64,000 nt of DNA from Gavia stellata (Eukaryota > Chordata > Aves > Gaviiformes > Gaviidae): positions 5,580,001 to 5,644,000 of the forward strand of contig NC_082620.1 in NCBI RefSeq assembly GCF_030936135.1, read 5' to 3'. The notes under the pieces were generated by a model, which saw only the letters and a program-made list of their open reading frames with translations, was not told the DNA's origin and ran no database searches. A program made the position numbers and the translations under genes. Shown here one piece after another: positions 40,201-51,565 of this stretch (position 1 is the stretch's first letter; each line of letters opens with the position of its first letter).

Positions 40201-41518
40201 TCTTTGCACAAATAAATGCCCTTATTCCTTGATTAGGCAATTTTTGTTTTCTACGAGCCGATCAAGTTTATACTCCTGCTCCCTGCCTGGGCTGTCCCAG
40301 ATTGCGTGGAAGGACCATCCCGCTCCACGCTCAGCGGCGTGTGCGTGCAGACTGAGTTCTGCATCGGGCCCCAGCCGCCCGATCAGCATCTCTGTACTTT
40401 GCTGTCTGTCCCTCCTGCAGCCTTGTCAAACCAAAACTACCTGAAGTTCAAAGTTACCTCTGGGAAGGACAGCCAGGGTCTCAGCTGGGGCTGCTTCCAG
40501 GGAGATCTAGGAGCTCTGCTTTGCCCAAACTGCCTGCTAGGCGGGCGCAGAACAGGAGCCTGGTGCTGGAGCAGGACCGTTCGGTGCAGTCTTGAGGCTG
40601 TGGTGAAGTTGGATGTGCCTGGGTAGAGGATGCTGGTGGGAAGTGGAGATCAGGATCCCGTTCCTTAACTGACCACCTGGGAATCCCCAACCTCTGTCCA
40701 AAAAGAGGCCTGAAATATAAAACGGCAGGAAGAGTCAAATCCCAGGTCTGCAGGATTCTGTATTGGAACTGTAGAGCTCTGTCCTGCAATCGCCTTTGCC
40801 CTCTGCCTTATCCTCCTGAATTGTGTGGGCACGGGAAGGGCAGCAGCTCTCTGAGCTTAACTTTTGAAGGCAGGTATGTGCATTACAAATCTCCTAGCAT
40901 CTTCTGGAAGCTGGAAGGGAACAGCCACTGCTCAAAGAGCTGTGGTCCATAACATGACTCTTGCCTTTTAGGATATGGGATTCCCTCATTATTTTTTGTT
41001 TAGGCTAATCAGGGTGGTCATGTTTGCTGTCTCTAGTGGTCTATTTAAGCTGTGTTTGATCAATGCACGACTGGCATGCCCTGGTGAGGCTTCTAAGATC
41101 AATGTTGCTGCTGATATTGCGTGGAAATGCACCTTGTTAGGCTGATTTGGAGATTGTGCAACTTCAAGGAAAACCAGTGTGAGCGCATATGTTGTAGAGC
41201 AGTACCCTTCTGAAGGCAGGTAAGGAGGATATCGATCCAGAGATGAACACAGCTGGGAAGCAGTGAGTGTCAGCACTGGACACCGAACAGAGAAGAGTCT
41301 CAGCATCACTTTGCATTACTCGTGTTCTTCCAGGGACTGTCTCCTCTCTATCGCTGGTTTACGCGCAGGATGATGTTTCCCTGGCAGGGGCTGGTTAGAC
41401 AGGAGCTGTTTGTGCACAGGGTCTTTGAGCAGTGGCGGGCATAGTTGGGGGCCGAGGGAATTGTCTGGGGCTAGAGCTATTCCTGCCTGGGTAATGCTTT
41501 GGTTTTCCCCTGTGTCAG
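31296..41518 (+). other. Probable KLHL17 intron 1, about 10 kb, no coding exon found
   Basis: Runs from the candidate GTGAGT donor at 31296 to the CTGTGTCAG acceptor before 41519. The first few hundred bases are still CpG island with long chance open frames on both strands. Beyond 32 kb it is ordinary single-copy-looking DNA without recognisable genes or CR1. An AT-rich block near 37.85-38.05 kb carries octamer and homeodomain motifs. Confidence 0.6.
37900..37915. promoter_or_regulatory. Octamer plus TAATTA motif cluster (candidate enhancer core)
   Basis: A perfect ATTTGCAT (reverse complement of the POU octamer ATGCAAAT) at 37900-37907 overlaps a TTAATTAA homeodomain site at 37907-37914. 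A TTATGCAT follows 10 bases later. Motif evidence only. Confidence 0.35.
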
Positions 41519-41560
41519 TGCCGCTGAGAAGGGAAAGCCCACCATCTACCACCTGCAGCC
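41519..41560 (+). other. KLHL17: KLHL17 exon 2, untranslated part
   Basis: The tract TTTTCCCCTGTGTCAG ending at 41518 is a good acceptor. The 42 bases after it lead to the ATG at 41561. They contain an in-frame TGA at 41524-41526, so translation cannot enter from an upstream exon in this frame, and they contain no upstream ATG. Confidence 0.7.
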
Positions 41561-41771
41561 ATGGAAGGGGGTGTGCAGCTCCTCAACCGTGACGGTCACA
41601 GCATCTCCCACAACTCCAAGCGGCACTATCACGACGCCTTCGTGTGCATGAACCGCATGCGTCAGCGTGGGCTGCTCTGCGACATCGTGCTCCACGTGGG
41701 CACCAAGGAGATCAAGGCCCACAAGGTGGTGCTGGCGTCGTGCAGCCCGTACTTCCACGCCATGTTCACAA
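41561..41771 (+). CDS. KLHL17: KLHL17 coding exon 1 (start, first half of BTB)
   Basis: Residues 1-70 plus one base. Contains [20 protein letters not shown] and [11 protein letters not shown], then [17 protein letters not shown], the classic BTB dimerisation region. It ends ACA A|GCAAGT. Only the GC donor at 41772 joins in frame to the next exon (A+AT = Asn, as in human). Using the GT at 41776 would give an immediate stop. Confidence 0.95.
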
Positions 41772-44700
41772 GCAAGTAGTGTCCTCTCTTTCTGTCCCGC
41801 TCCCTATTCTCACTGCCCTACCCTATGGAAATATGATGCCTGTATATGAGCAAGTGCAGTAATATTCCTCATTTGGCTCCTTTCCATGAAGCCCTGTGCC
41901 CATAACCCCCTGCACAGGTATCTTGATGCCCATCCTGCAGACATGGACCCCATTCCCTAGAGTATACTGCTGTTTCTCCTTGCTAAGATGTGGGCAGGAG
42001 ACCTTTCTGGGCTGTGATGCTGGGCTGTGGAGGTGGATGTGGCTTGTTCCATGCATGGTCAAGTCTTCCTGAGGGGAAACAATCCTGCTGTGGGACTTTG
42101 TTCATGTCTAGTATCTGTGTTGCCCCAGATGAGATGAGTGAGAGCCGCCAGACCCATGTGACGCTGCACGACATTGACCCACAGGCCCTGGAGCAGCTGG
42201 TGCAATACGCTTACACGGCTGAGATTGTGGTGGGCGAGGGGAATGTGCAGGTAGGAGCTTCCCCCCAAATCTCTCTTCTCCACAAAACCGTTCTGTACGA
42301 GACTTACCTCCTGGGGGCTCTTCTCTCCCTCTGCTCAGCCCCTTCAGCTGTTGTTCTGTGATGGCACCTGCATCTAGCAGTGGTCAGGGAGTTCATCTGC
42401 TCCCCTGCACCCAGAGGTGTGGCTCCTGCGACTGCTGTGGCTGGGAATGGCTCCTCAAAGCACTATGCAATGGCCAGGTCTAGTCCTGAGCATCTGCCGT
42501 TCTCCTGCCGTTCTCCTGCTGTTTCCTGGCCCTGTGGGGAGTTACGGGTGTCCTTCTCAGCTCTTCCTTAGCTTAGTCCTGTTGGAAACAAAGAACGCTT
42601 TGTCCTCTCTGTGCTTGTGTGCCTGAAGGTGTTCAGTAAACCTGTTCTGTTATTGACTTGCAGTGAGACGAGGGTGAAAATTGTTTCCGTGCCCTGGAAA
42701 CTCTCTTTTCCCCCATTCTTTTCCACTGCCAGACACTTCTTCCTGCTGCCAGCCTGCTTCAGCTCAATGGTGTGCGGGATGCTTGCTGCAAGTTCCTACT
42801 CAGCCAGCTCGACCCATCCAACTGCCTGGGGATCCGGGGTTTCGCTGACACGCACTCCTGCAGCGACCTCCTCAAGTCTGCGCACAAGTATGTCCTCCAA
42901 CACTTCGTGGAGGTGTCCAAAACAGAGGAGTTCATGTTACTGCCTCTTAAACAGGTGAGGTCCTGATGGGAGTGTGAAGGTACGGGAGTGGCAAGGCTTT
43001 TCGTGCTCTGTCCTGGAAGGCACGGTGTGTGTGTCAGGAGCCCAAGGAGCCTGCACTGAGGGGACAAGGTTTGGTGGGGGAATGTACCCAGATTCTGTGG
43101 TTTGGTCTTCTCTGTTCAATGGAGAGACAATACATGGGAAGAGTGCTGTCAGAGAGCGAGCTTGATCCCATGTGAAATAGGGATGGGAGGGTAGCACGGA
43201 GGATAATTGCTGTCGCTGGTGCTTGCCACGTGAGCTCTGAGCACACTGCCCTCTCTGTGCGAGCACAGGCCAAGGAATAAGTCCTGGCTGCCCTGGTCAC
43301 ATAACTGTGATGTTTAATTCAGAGCTCAGCTAATGTTTTCTGCTGCTCTTCATGTGGTGCCAGCATGGCTCCTGGCTCATCACTGCCTGCAGGGTGCTGT
43401 GCCCCAGACAGCAGGCATTCCCAGTCCTTGCTCTGCATCACCCGGTGCTGTAGGGTCCTTCACCAGGAGACAAGACGCTCCCCTTCACCCATTCTTGGGG
43501 CAGTGGGGTGCATGGCAGCAAGAGAAGAGTACACATCTCCACTTGCTCCAGCTCCGTCGTCCTTGGCAGGTGAAGTGAGTGTGCTGGGAACAGCCAAGGC
43601 ACCTGGCTCTATCCTATGAAATACTGAAGGGACGCGTGCAAGCAGAGTCGTCTGCCTGATCTCACTGATGTTGATTGGAAGTGTCAAGCATTGCAGCAGC
43701 TTCAGACACAGAAGGCGGGGAATGAGCCAAGGAGGATGATGGAGCACAGAGTTGTCTCCACACCAGTGCTGCAAGGAGAGGGGAGGCACAGCTGCACCTG
43801 CCTGGTTTGGGGGACCCAGTTGCTCTTTGGATCCTTCTACGTCCAGTGAGAGAGAGTAGCTGCACACCCCTCAACCGCCAGCATCTACAGGAGGCAGGGG
43901 CTCTACCTCTGGCATTGCTGTTCTGGTGGGTGTGTGAATGTGTCCTTTCCTCCCAAACCGTACCAACCGGCACTTGCTCTTTCCACCCCGCTCCGCAGGT
44001 GCTGGACCTCATTTCTAGTGACAGCCTCAATGTGCCATCAGAGGAGGAGGTGTACCGGGCTGTGCTCAGCTGGGTCAAACATGATGTGGACAGCAGAAGA
44101 CAGCATGTCCCCAGGGTGAGTCTGCTGGGGAAGGTGGCCTGGTTCTACCCACCAGCTCCGAGTGCCTGGTCTGGGTGGATACACGGCTGCAGGGTGGCCA
44201 GAGGGCAGGGACAGCAGGTCCCTGCCACACCACTTCCACTCCAGGTGTAGATGAGGGTGTTGCTGAGAAAGTTCGGTCTCATAGGGTAAAGTCCAAAGTA
44301 TCGAAGTGTTGACAAATCCGAGGGGGATGTCTGTCTGACCCCTGGCAGCTTGGGCACACAGAGCTCTGGGGAGGGTGTGGGCAGCAGGAGAGCTCAGCCC
44401 TGCCTGCAGCCTTCCTGAGCTTTCACGTGCATCATCAAACAAAAAGCTCAGGCAAATTTGAGCAGGGACTTCTTTTAACTCATGCCTTTGTCTCTCTGCA
44501 TCTGCACCTTGGAGCATGGATCCGCGTGCCTCCTGCCTTCCAAAGGTGCAACTGGAGAAGAGGTGGTTAAGCTCTTTCCTGTGGGGCTGCCAGTGCTTGG
44601 CACAGCGTGGGCACTCTCCCATGGGTGCAGCCTCACACTGCAGTGGAGGCTGTTGGTGCCTCCAGCAGCCCTGGCTTCCTGTCATCTTGCCTCTCCCATG

Positions 44701-47700
44701 CTTCCAGGCAGGCAGCGGGCGGGAGCAGTGGGAGGAAGCATCCTAGGTGTCCTCCTGAAGGCTGGGACTGAGGTGGGGCAGGATGAGGAAGACTCTGTCT
44801 GAGGGTTTCTCCTGGGTTTCCACCTACCCCAGGGCTTGACCCTAGAGAAGTTCCGTCTCCACCTTTGCTGGTTGTGTGCGCTCAAACATCCCTTCTGTGA
44901 GCAATGCAGACAACACGGGGCGTGCTGGGCAGAGCGAGGTGGTGTCTGGGCTCTGCAGCCCCGCAGCGAGGATTGTTACTTGGAGCATGAGTGCGGGAAG
45001 AGGATGTGGGTACTGGCAGAGGGCAAGGTGGGGATCTGGGGTGGCTGTGGGACGTGTCACGGCCAGGATGAGGGCTCCTGCCTCTGCAGTGACATCAAGG
45101 CTGGATTGCGGCATGTGCTTTGGTGCCCTTTGTCACTGGGCGCCTGTCCTGCCAAGCGAGCAGGATGACATCTCCAGGTGGAGTCAGCCTTGCCAGGGTC
45201 CCCGGGGTTTGTAGGGGGGATGTGGGGGCAGCACTGGGACGAACCCTTCCCACCCTGCCGACGGTGCGCGACCCCTCTCCCCTCAGCTTATGAAGTGCGT
45301 GCGGCTGCCCCTGCTGAGCCGGGACTTCCTCATGAGCAACGTGGACACGGAACTGCTGGTGCGGCATCACTCGGAGTGCAAAGACCTGCTGATCGAAGCC
45401 CTCAAGTACCACCTCATGCCGGAGCAGAGAGGGGTCCTTAGCAACAGCAGGACGCGGCCGCGGCGCTGCGAGGGAGCCAGCACTGTGCTCTTTGCTGTGG
45501 GTAAGGCCCTGCCATGCGCTCATGTACATGCAAACCCCTTCCCAGGGCTTTGGGCCGTTGTTTGCTCTGTTTGCCATCCCGTGCGCAGGTGGGGGGAGCC
45601 TGTTCGCCATCCATGGGGACTGCGAGGCCTATGACACACGGACGGATCGGTGGCACATGGTGGCCTCCATGTCGACTCGCAGGGCCAGAGTGGGCGTTGC
45701 TGCCATTGGGAACAAGCTGTATGCTGTGGGCGGGTAAGGAGGGCGCGGGAGCCGGGCGCGGGAGCCGTGCGTGGGGAGCTGGCAGGGATACCTTCGGCAG
45801 CCTCTGAACAGAGCCGGCGGTGAGAGCGGCACAGAGCTGCTCTGGGAGCAGGGATGGCCAGCAAAGCCTCCCCGGGCCAGCCTCCGGATGAAGCGATCCG
45901 GTATCTCTGGGTTACTAACTGCAGAGTAGCAACTGAAAACTACTTCCCTGCCCCTGCAATTCCAAGTAGTGAGTTTGCCTGCTCTCGGTTTGGTGGTGGC
46001 TACATCCTGGACTTGCGCTGTTTCCTCCCGTTTGCCTTAGCCCTACGCTGCAGGCTGTTACGAGCCTGCTAACCCCCCAGCCCACCTCTGCCGCGGCGTG
46101 CGGGGCCCTCCGAGACCTGCTTTCTTTGCAGACCCCCAGGAGAGCTCAGCTAAGGGCTCTGCGCTTTCCGCAGGTGCTTCGGTGCACTCTGCCTTAAGGA
46201 AGCTGGGCAGGGGGGTGAGGGGAGGGGTGGTGACCGGGACCCAAGGCAGGCTGTGCTATCTGGGCTCTTGGTCAGCTCCAGAGCTCTAGGACCAGCCCAC
46301 AGCCTCACCTGCAATCCAGGCTTCCCAGCTCTTACACGGTCTCCCTTTTTCTCCCTACAGCTACGATGGGACCTCTGACTTGGCCACAGTGGAGTCCTAC
46401 GATCCTGTCACCAATTCCTGGCAACCTGAGGTGTCCATGGGCACCAGGAGGAGCTGCCTGGGTGTAGCAGCGCTTCATGGGCTTCTCTATGCTGCTGGGG
46501 GGTACGATGGGGCCTCGTGCCTGAACAGGTAGGGGATTGCCTTGCTACAGGCTCCTCCACTGCTCTTGCATGCACTGTCCTTGGCGCTGGGTGCCTGGGG
46601 AGCCCACAAGGCCCGCTCCTGACAGATGGACTAGCCCCAGAGTAGATGTCTTGCAATCCAGTGCTGTCTTCCAGTGTCTTTGGCCCAGGCAAAGTTTCTT
46701 CAGGGAAAAGAACCATTTTGTAGCCCTCTGCCACAACAGAATACAGCCTCTGTCAGTTCTTCCCTCCGTTTTCCCTGTCTATTCCCAAGCTTCCTTGGGA
46801 GCTGCCCCTGAGGGCTTGTGTCAAAGAGCTTTGACCTGGGCTTTGCCAGTGTCACACCTTATGTTCCTGTGTCCCTGCCTGCTGCAGCGCAGAGCGGTAC
46901 GACCCTCTGACAGGCACCTGGACATCCATCGCTGCCATGAGCACCAGGAGACGCTACGTCCGTGTGGCAACACTAGGTGGGTGATGGCATGAGGACCCGA
47001 CTGACTTCTGTGCAGACTGTCTTTTGCATTTCTGGTGGTTCCTTTTGATGTTCTTCTGTTCTAGTTCCTGCCCCTTCTTCCTAGATTCCCTAGCAGGAAG
47101 TCCGGGTAGCCCAGCCATTCCTCTGCCATGTCCTGACATGCTCCCTGCCTCTACTCTCCTCCTCCATCTCCCTAGTAATTGGGTTTCATCACATTCTGGA
47201 GGCAGCTCCTGAGGGGACCCACAGCTTGTTCCTCAGCTCCTTTGTGCCTCTTCTACTTTGGAGCAAGCGGGCTGGCTGTGGATGATCACCTGTCCCTAGA
47301 AAGGAAGAGACAACCTTATTACTCCTTCATTATGAAAGCAGGACAGTCCTTTCACCGATGATCCAAGCAGTAGTGTGGGGTCAAAACTGCCTCTGCCAGG
47401 GGTGTCACAACATTAGGTGCAATGCTGTGATGTCTCCTGACTCCACTGAATGAGTTCTGTCCTTAAGGAGGATGCAGTGTGAGGACTGGCCACTCCATTG
47501 TTCAGTGCAGCTATAGGGTTAATGCAAGTACCACTCTCCGCCCTAGCAGGTGCTGGACCTCCCTGGGGATGCCAGGGTAGCATGCTGCTCCCCACCGTCC
47601 CAGGAACTGCTGCTCAGTGTCCCCATGTCCCTGTGGTGCCTCTCCCCTGCCCTGCTCTCTGGTTTCAGCTCTCAGTGCTGACTCAGAGGTTCCCTCCCCT

Positions 47701-50260
47701 CCATCACCAGCTCATACTCTCTGCCTGCCACAGCCTTTATTGGTGTTCCCGTGCTCCAGCCTCGTTGCTAAAAATAACCTATTGCTCTGGCGGGGAGCAC
47801 TTGCAGCTCCCGTAATGAGGAGGTCAAGAAGCGGCAGGTGAACGAGCTCTTTGGGAAGCTTGCAGTGCGGCAGAGAAATTGCCTGATGAATATTTCACAA
47901 TGCTCCATGCTGCAAGGGAGGGGGAGCTGGGGGAGCCCTGCTGAGGGGAGCTTGGCTGCCTGGGGAGCGGGAGGCACTGCGGCTCGGCTGATACCTATAT
48001 GGGGGCACCCTGGGCAAGAGTTGTGGGAGGCCGTGCTGGGACTGGGGCCATGCTCTTTAGCTAACTCCTGTGCGTGTGTGACTGTCTTTGCAGAAGGCAA
48101 CCTCTATGCCGTTGGGGGATACGACAGCTCATCCCACTTAGCCACAGTAGAAAAGTATGAGCCCCAGGTAAATACAAGAGAGAGCGTGCCTGGTAACCCT
48201 TTTCCTTCTCTCCTCCTTATGGGTGCCTGAAAGGGCCCTGCAGAAAGCTGAGGGCTGCACAAGTTGCTAGAGAACTTAGCAGGCAGTGAGCGTGGTGTCT
48301 TAGCAAACCGCTGCCGTAGCTTAGAGATGTGACCACTTCCTAGCAAAGTGCTGCAGCAGCAGTGGAGCAGAAGGTGTGCCCACGTGCGCCTGTGCTGCAC
48401 AGACCTGCCTGCCTCCTTGGAGACTTAAGCCATCACGTGTGACTATGAGATGGAGTGGGTATCAGCCCTCTCCCCAGCTCTTCTGCAGGGGTAGAGTATC
48501 CAGGGTGCAATCCAGAGCAAAATGAGCCAAAGCTCATCCAAGATACTTCTTTGAGATTTTCAACCACCACAACACGCTCTGTCCCCATTGCTGGTAGGCC
48601 AGCTCAAGTTCTCTAGGAAGAACAGTTCTTGTTCATGCCCTGAGCTGTCTCCAGCTTTCAGCTGAGGTCCTTGCTGCGTGCGCATCCAGAGCAGTTAGCG
48701 GGGATTGTGGCAGGCTGGGGACATGTGTTGTGCCTGAGGTCTCACGGCTCTGTTAGGGCAGGCTGGATCACTGCAAAAAGATCAAAGAGAAGGTCCTGGA
48801 GGTTTTTCATGAGCTGTAAAGCCACAGTTGTGGCTTGTACAGATTTGAAATAGATACAGCTCAACCCCCATGACTGGGCTGGGATTCAGCTGTGACGTGA
48901 CTGGTGGTCTGGCACAGAGATCTCTGTGCTCAGGCCCCTGGGGTGGCAGGACTCCAGCCAGCTGCGGCTGCGCTTTCCTGAGCCACTCGGCAGAGGTCTT
49001 TCCTGGGACCTGCAGCTCTTCCTGCAGGAGAGTTGAAGGGAAAGAAGTGGGGTCCTCCCAAAAGTCTTTTTGGGGAGGACCGTTATGTCAGGAGCTGTGT
49101 GGTTGGAGCAGGACTGGGTTGGCAGAGGTACGTGGAAAATGACACGTACATCTGGCTCACGAACAAACATTGCCTCTTCCCAGATCAACACCTGGACGCC
49201 CATTGCCAATATGCTAAGCCGCCGGAGCAGTGCTGGAGTGGCCGTGCTGGAGGGGATGCTCTATGTAGCTGGCGGCAATGATGGGACCAGCTGCCTTAAC
49301 TCTGTTGAACGCTACAACCCCAAAACCAACACATGGGAGAGCGTGGCGCCCATGAACATCCGTAGGTAAGGAGCTCTGCCCCTGCCACACTCCCGAGCTG
49401 CAGGGGAGCCTCAGCTGCTGCGGTCAGGAATGGGGATCCCATCTCGCAGAGAGCCTTGCCTTGCACGGCAAACCGTAACATGCAGACCGTGCCCCAGGGT
49501 CTGGCTAACGCTGCGGTTGGCTGGCTCCGTGCTGCTTGCACAAAGGCAGCCCACACTCCCCGCTGCACTGCGAGGGACTGGTGCCTGTGTGCCAGGAGGG
49601 CAGAGCAGGGACGTTCTGCAGCCCGCGTTTTCTGCAGGGGGATTTATTCTCAGCAGCCTGTGTGGCCGTAAAGACCCAGGTGGTATAGTTGGCTGAGGCC
49701 ACGTAGAAGATGTTTCTGGGCTGCAGGAGGACTTAAGGCTTGGAAGTCCAAGGATTTTAGGCTCCTAGGGCCTGTTACTTAGAGGTGGCACTTTTCCAGT
49801 GGGAGGAGGGTATCAGAGTGAAGGGGAAGATTGGAAGCTGTATACCACACTCTGCCACTGATTGTCTGAGCCCCGGTAGTTCATTTTCACTGGGCATTTG
49901 TGAGGCTGGGCACTCCCGTTTGTAGGGTGGCAGGGCTCTGACCAGTTCATCTGAGGTGCTGAGCTCCCCTACCCCCCACACACGCTGTGTTCGAGCCTCA
50001 CACCCCGGTGGTCTCTGCATGATCTTTCCAGGAGCACCCACGACCTGGTGGCCATGGATGGGTGGCTGTACGCAGTGGGTGGCAACGATGGGAGCTCCAG
50101 CCTCAACTCCATCGAGAAGTACAACCCCCGTACCAACAAGTGGGTAGCAGCCTCCTGCATGTTCACACGCCGGAGCAGCGTGGGGGTGGCTGTGCTGGAA
50201 CTCCTCAACTTCCCGCCCCCCTCCTCGCCCACCCTGTCGGTGTCTTCAACGAGCCTTTGA
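41561..50260 (+). CDS. KLHL17: KLHL17 (actinfilin), BTB-BACK-Kelch adaptor of CUL3 ubiquitin ligase
   Basis: Eleven coding exons: 41561-41771, 42129-42250, 42733-42954, 43999-44115, 45287-45500, 45589-45733, 46361-46528, 46888-46976, 48094-48167, 49184-49365 and 50032-50260. Together they total 1773 bases (590 residues plus TGA) with no frame break. Domains: BTB about 35-140, BACK about 145-255, six Kelch repeats about 293-580 with repeated YAVGGYDG or GGNDG turns, then a Pro/Ser tail ending STSL. The start is the ATG in a GCAGCCATGG context. In human this Met is internal (about position 53), and the rest has the same length. Known role: the BTB domain recruits CUL3 and the Kelch propeller binds substrate. 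Actinfilin binds F-actin at neuronal postsynaptic sites and promotes turnover of kainate receptor GluK2. The first coding intron uses a GC donor. All other introns are GT-AG and short. Confidence 0.98.
41772..42128 (+). other. KLHL17: KLHL17 GC-AG intron (first coding intron)
   Basis: 357 bases beginning GCAAGT and ending CCCCAG. The +1 to +6 bases GCAAGT match the strong consensus that GC donors need. Confidence 0.85.
42129..42250 (+). CDS. KLHL17: KLHL17 coding exon 2 (second half of BTB)
   Basis: Residues 71-111. Contains [20 protein letters not shown] and [16 protein letters not shown]. Acceptor GCCCCAG, donor GTAGGA. Ends phase 0. Confidence 0.97.
42733..42954 (+). CDS. KLHL17: KLHL17 coding exon 3 (end of BTB, start of BACK)
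   Basis: Residues 112-185. Starts [20 protein letters not shown], then [18 protein letters not shown], the CUL3-contacting 3-box/BACK beginning. Acceptor TGCCAG, donor GTGAGG. Confidence 0.97.
43999..44115 (+). CDS. KLHL17: KLHL17 coding exon 4 (BACK)
   Basis: Residues 186-224. Contains [20 protein letters not shown], a typical BACK helix pair. Acceptor CCGCAG, donor GTGAGT. Confidence 0.97.
45287..45500 (+). CDS. KLHL17: KLHL17 coding exon 5 (end of BACK, linker, start of Kelch 1)
   Basis: Residues 225-296. Contains [20 protein letters not shown], then [20 protein letters not shown], a basic linker RTRPRRCEG and VLFAVG, which opens the propeller. Acceptor CCTCAG, donor GTAAGG. Confidence 0.97.
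45589..45733 (+). CDS. KLHL17: KLHL17 coding exon 6 (Kelch 1)
   Basis: Residues 296-344. Contains [20 protein letters not shown], then [20 protein letters not shown]. Acceptor GCGCAG, donor GTAAGG. The intron before it is only 88 bases. Confidence 0.97.
46361..46528 (+). CDS. KLHL17: KLHL17 coding exon 7 (Kelch 2)
   Basis: Residues 344-400. Contains [20 protein letters not shown] and [20 protein letters not shown]. Acceptor CTACAG, donor GTAGGG. Confidence 0.97.
46888..46976 (+). CDS. KLHL17: KLHL17 coding exon 8 (Kelch 3)
   Basis: Residues 400-430. Contains [20 protein letters not shown] and RRYVRVATL. Acceptor CTGCAG, donor GTGGGT. The codon split with exon 9 gives Glu, where I recall Asp in human. 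Confidence 0.96.
48094..48167 (+). CDS. KLHL17: KLHL17 coding exon 9 (Kelch 4, first part)
   Basis: Residues 430-454. Contains [20 protein letters not shown], then YEPQ. Acceptor TTTGCAG, donor GTAAAT. The smallest coding exon of the gene. Confidence 0.96.
49184..49365 (+). CDS. KLHL17: KLHL17 coding exon 10 (Kelch 4-5)
   Basis: Residues 455-515. Contains [20 protein letters not shown], then [20 protein letters not shown] and MNIRR. Acceptor TTCCCAG, donor GTAAGG. Confidence 0.97.
50032..50260 (+). CDS. KLHL17: KLHL17 coding exon 11 (Kelch 6, C-terminus, stop)
   Basis: Residues 515-590 and TGA. Contains [20 protein letters not shown] and a tail [16 protein letters not shown]. Acceptor TTTCCAG. 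The last three residues T-S-L fit the class I PDZ-ligand pattern. Confidence 0.97.
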
Positions 50261-51559
50261 CAAAGAGTCAGGACCTACCTTACCTCAAGGGGACCAGGGC
50301 GCCTGGCGGAGCGCTAGGCCAGCGTGGCCCGTCCCGCGGGGCAGCCGGTCGCTGTAGGAGGAGAGCGAAGGTACCGGCTGCTGCCTCCAGCCCCAGCACT
50401 CCTGTGAACCTCCGGAGCCATCCCCACTCTTGGTGCACCCATCGGATCAGCACGACCACAGCAGTTAGAAATGTGCTTCCTGGACAAGCACCCTCCTTCT
50501 AGAGGGCGAGGAGAGGGGGTGCTCTCTCCTCCCTTCAGACCCATCTCACCACTCACCCAAAGGGCGTATATTTTCTTTGGGGAGGGAAAACTTCAAACCA
50601 TTGCTGCTTCTTGGATTCACGTGATCCAGCCGGTGCCACACATGCGAGCAGAGCCAGCCTTGGAGGCTTCCCGGAGTCCTGTGGGGTGGCAGAGGTGGAC
50701 AGCACTCCTCCCAAGGACACGGCTGAATGTGCAACCGCTCCTCTGAATGTCACTGTAGCCAAACTCTTTACCAAGCCTATTGTGCACTGTTAAAGACTCT
50801 GAGGCCGCCGTATGGTTCTCAATGGTGTCTAATTGATGCCTTAAAATACACAAACGAAGCCCAGCTAAGGGACAGGGCCTGGAGGAGGTGAGGTTTGGAG
50901 ACAAAACTGGATGCAGCATCCTGAACCCTCCAGTGTTTCCATACTCAGCTGGCCCCACCTCACTCACTAAGAGCCCAGCTGACCACTGCTCTGGGGAGTC
51001 CCCGGCCAGGCAGATGGGTTGAATGACCTTGTTTGCATCCATGCCATCGCTGTCCCCGGTTCAAGTGACTCTGCGGCTGCCTGCTCTCTGCACGTGGTCC
51101 TGGTTCACAGGTCGGCTGGGAACGGATCGGCCTGTTCGCTGTTCCCCTCTCTGCAAAGCAGATTCTGGGTTTATGGAAATGTATCGGTTCTTAAACAGGA
51201 ACAGTCCAGCCTTCTAAATGAGGAAGATTGCCTGGCATTACACTTTTGGGTGTTAATTTTTTGCCTTTTTTTATTTGAATGCTAATATTTTAATTTTTAA
51301 TGACTTCATATCCCTTTATTTTTTACACTATTCCGATATACCCCATCCCATCTGCTTTTAAGGCAGCAGAAGGGATGCAATTACTTTTCTCATTTGTTGA
51401 TGAGATGATGACTGTGTCCTGGAAGACGTTCTCTATAGATGTGTGGGTGTGTGTGCATGTGTGAGATACCGTACGTACAGTGAAAACAGCATGGAAGGGA
51501 CCATTTGCAATTAGCGACTCACTGGCAATTAAGCAACCACTTTAATTAACTAAAGGTTG

Positions 51560-51565
51560 AATAAA
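51560..51565 (+). terminator. KLHL17: Proximal AATAAA polyadenylation signal
   Basis: AATAAA in an AT-rich setting 1.3 kb after the KLHL17 stop. It would give a short 3' UTR isoform. Confidence 0.45.

Larger units (their letters stand above)
42251..50031 (+). other. Remaining KLHL17 introns
   Basis: Intronic stretches over 300 bases are 42251-42732, 42955-43998, 44116-45286, 45734-46360, 46529-46887, 46977-48093, 48168-49183 and 49366-50031. They are GC-moderate to GC-rich, and I recognise no repeats, RNA genes or extra exons in them. Confidence 0.7.

Noticed and set aside
41561-41779. Short 72-residue protein ending at the TAG at 41777
   Set aside because: This is the BTB exon read past its GC donor. 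The BTB domain would be cut in half, and the next exon continues it in frame.
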